A stretch of DNA of 7,059 nt from Acidobacteriota bacterium (lineage in GTDB: Bacteria; Acidobacteriota; Terriglobia; Terriglobales; Acidobacteriaceae), in the NCBI GenBank assembly GCA_021801945.1, contig JAKABE010000172.1, positions 1 through 7,059 of the forward strand, given 5' to 3'. Position numbers and translations under genes: made by a program. Position 1 is the first letter of the stretch, and each line of letters starts with the position of its first letter. Of the stretch, positions 6,722-7,059 are shown piece by piece. Under the pieces are notes generated by a model. The model had not been told where the DNA came from and searched no databases. It worked only from the letters and a program-made list of their open reading frames with translations.

Positions 6722-7035
6722 GGTGTGCCGCAACTGCCGTCAGGGCAGGGCGACGAAGGAGCCGAGGCCGCGCGGCGAAAGACCTCTTCCTCGTTGGCGA
6801 GTTCTTCGTCGAGCAGGCCCATCGAGTGGAAGTCGGCGAGGGTCTTCTGCGCGCTCTCCTCGTCGATCTCGGAGATGGCAAAGCCCGCGTGGACAATCAC
6901 ATACGTGCCAACCTTAATCTCGGGCGTGAAGTCTAGGCAAACGCGCTTGACCACCCCGCCAAAGTTCACGCGGCCTATGCGCAAACCCTCGCCGGAATCG
7001 ATCTCTTCCACTCGTCCTGGTATCGCCAGGCTCAT
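6718..7035 (-). CDS. hypC: Hydrogenase assembly chaperone HypC/HupF family, lacking the usual Cys2
   Basis: A small chaperone of the HypC/HybG/HupF family that works with HypD to carry the iron centre to the hydrogenase large subunit. The 105-residue product has the family core: N-terminal [10 protein letters not shown] (3-12), NFGG and [24 protein letters not shown] (31-54), and [10 protein letters not shown]. The family's invariant start, Met-Cys, which gives the iron and HypD contact, reads Met-Ser here (codon AGC at 7032-7030); one base separates AGC from TGC. No ATGTGC start exists upstream within the window. The protein is also longer than the usual 75-95 residues: an extra tail from about residue 80 ends [10 protein letters not shown] and brings two cysteines (97 and 102). 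The stop overlaps the hypD start as ATGA. No Shine-Dalgarno sequence precedes the ATG. The family is certain; normal function is not. Confidence 0.93.
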   Translation of the reverse strand: MSLAIPGRVEEIDSGEGLRIGRVNFGGVVKRVCLDFTPEIKVGTYVIVHAGFAISEIDEESAQKTLADFHSMGLLDEELANEEEVFRRAASAPSSPCPDGSCGTP

Positions 7036-7044
7036 CGTAACTGT

Positions 7045-7050
7045 TTTATA
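7045..7050 (-). promoter_or_regulatory. Possible -10 element directly ahead of hypC
   Basis: TATAAA on the minus strand, nine bases before the hypC ATG, matches the -10 consensus at five of six positions. Initiation from it would give a nearly leaderless mRNA, which would fit the missing Shine-Dalgarno sequence. The -35 region lies beyond the window, so this is unproven. Confidence 0.25.
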
Positions 7051-7059
7051 GCGCGGGGG

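Noticed and set aside
5804..7051. A 415-codon plus-strand open frame
   Set aside because: It is antisense to hypD and hypC, both certain from motifs, so it is a shadow frame.
1..7059. CRISPR array, tRNA or rRNA gene, transposase
   Set aside because: No regularly spaced repeat array, no tRNA-like or rRNA-like segment and no transposase frame was seen on either strand by eye.

Overview
The window is bacterial chromosomal DNA, moderately GC-rich, with every recognisable gene on the minus strand. The best guess for the source is a soil or plant-matter bacterium, possibly Acidobacteriota. This rests on an exported GH115 xylan alpha-glucuronidase beside [NiFe]-hydrogenase maturation genes, and on the style of the small GCTACTGGCTAC-type repeats. 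No rRNA or other taxonomic marker is present, so the assignment is inference only.

Layout from left to right. (1) Positions 1 to about 405 hold a decayed CheA-type chemotaxis histidine kinase on the minus strand. Its ATPase core is readable but broken by several frameshifts and stop codons, and it runs off the left edge. (2) Positions 556-3453 encode a complete 965-residue secreted GH115 alpha-glucuronidase with a signal peptide and a good ribosome binding site. The open frame continues 88 codons upstream, but that part is probably not translated. (3) Positions 3454-4384 contain no convincing intact gene. They hold the GH115 leader, with a perfect 9-bp dyad and an 11-bp direct repeat, and a stretch of degenerate minus-strand coding-like fragments, one of which resembles a broken response-regulator receiver domain. 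(4) Positions 4385-7035 carry hypC-hypD-hypE in that transcription order.

The hyp genes work together. HypC and HypD form the scaffold on which the Fe(CN)2CO unit of [NiFe]-hydrogenase is assembled. HypE, with HypF outside the window, supplies the cyanide ligands through its C-terminal cysteine. hypC and hypD overlap by an ATGA junction. hypD and hypE are separated by a 144-bp spacer containing an imperfect 30-bp inverted repeat that begins inside the hypD 3' end.

The two most notable observations are these. HypC here starts Met-Ser-Leu-Ala-Ile-Pro-Gly, so the family's essential second-position cysteine is replaced by serine. The cheA remnant is hidden behind plausible-looking plus-strand open frames. 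I did not find a convincing new multi-gene system.
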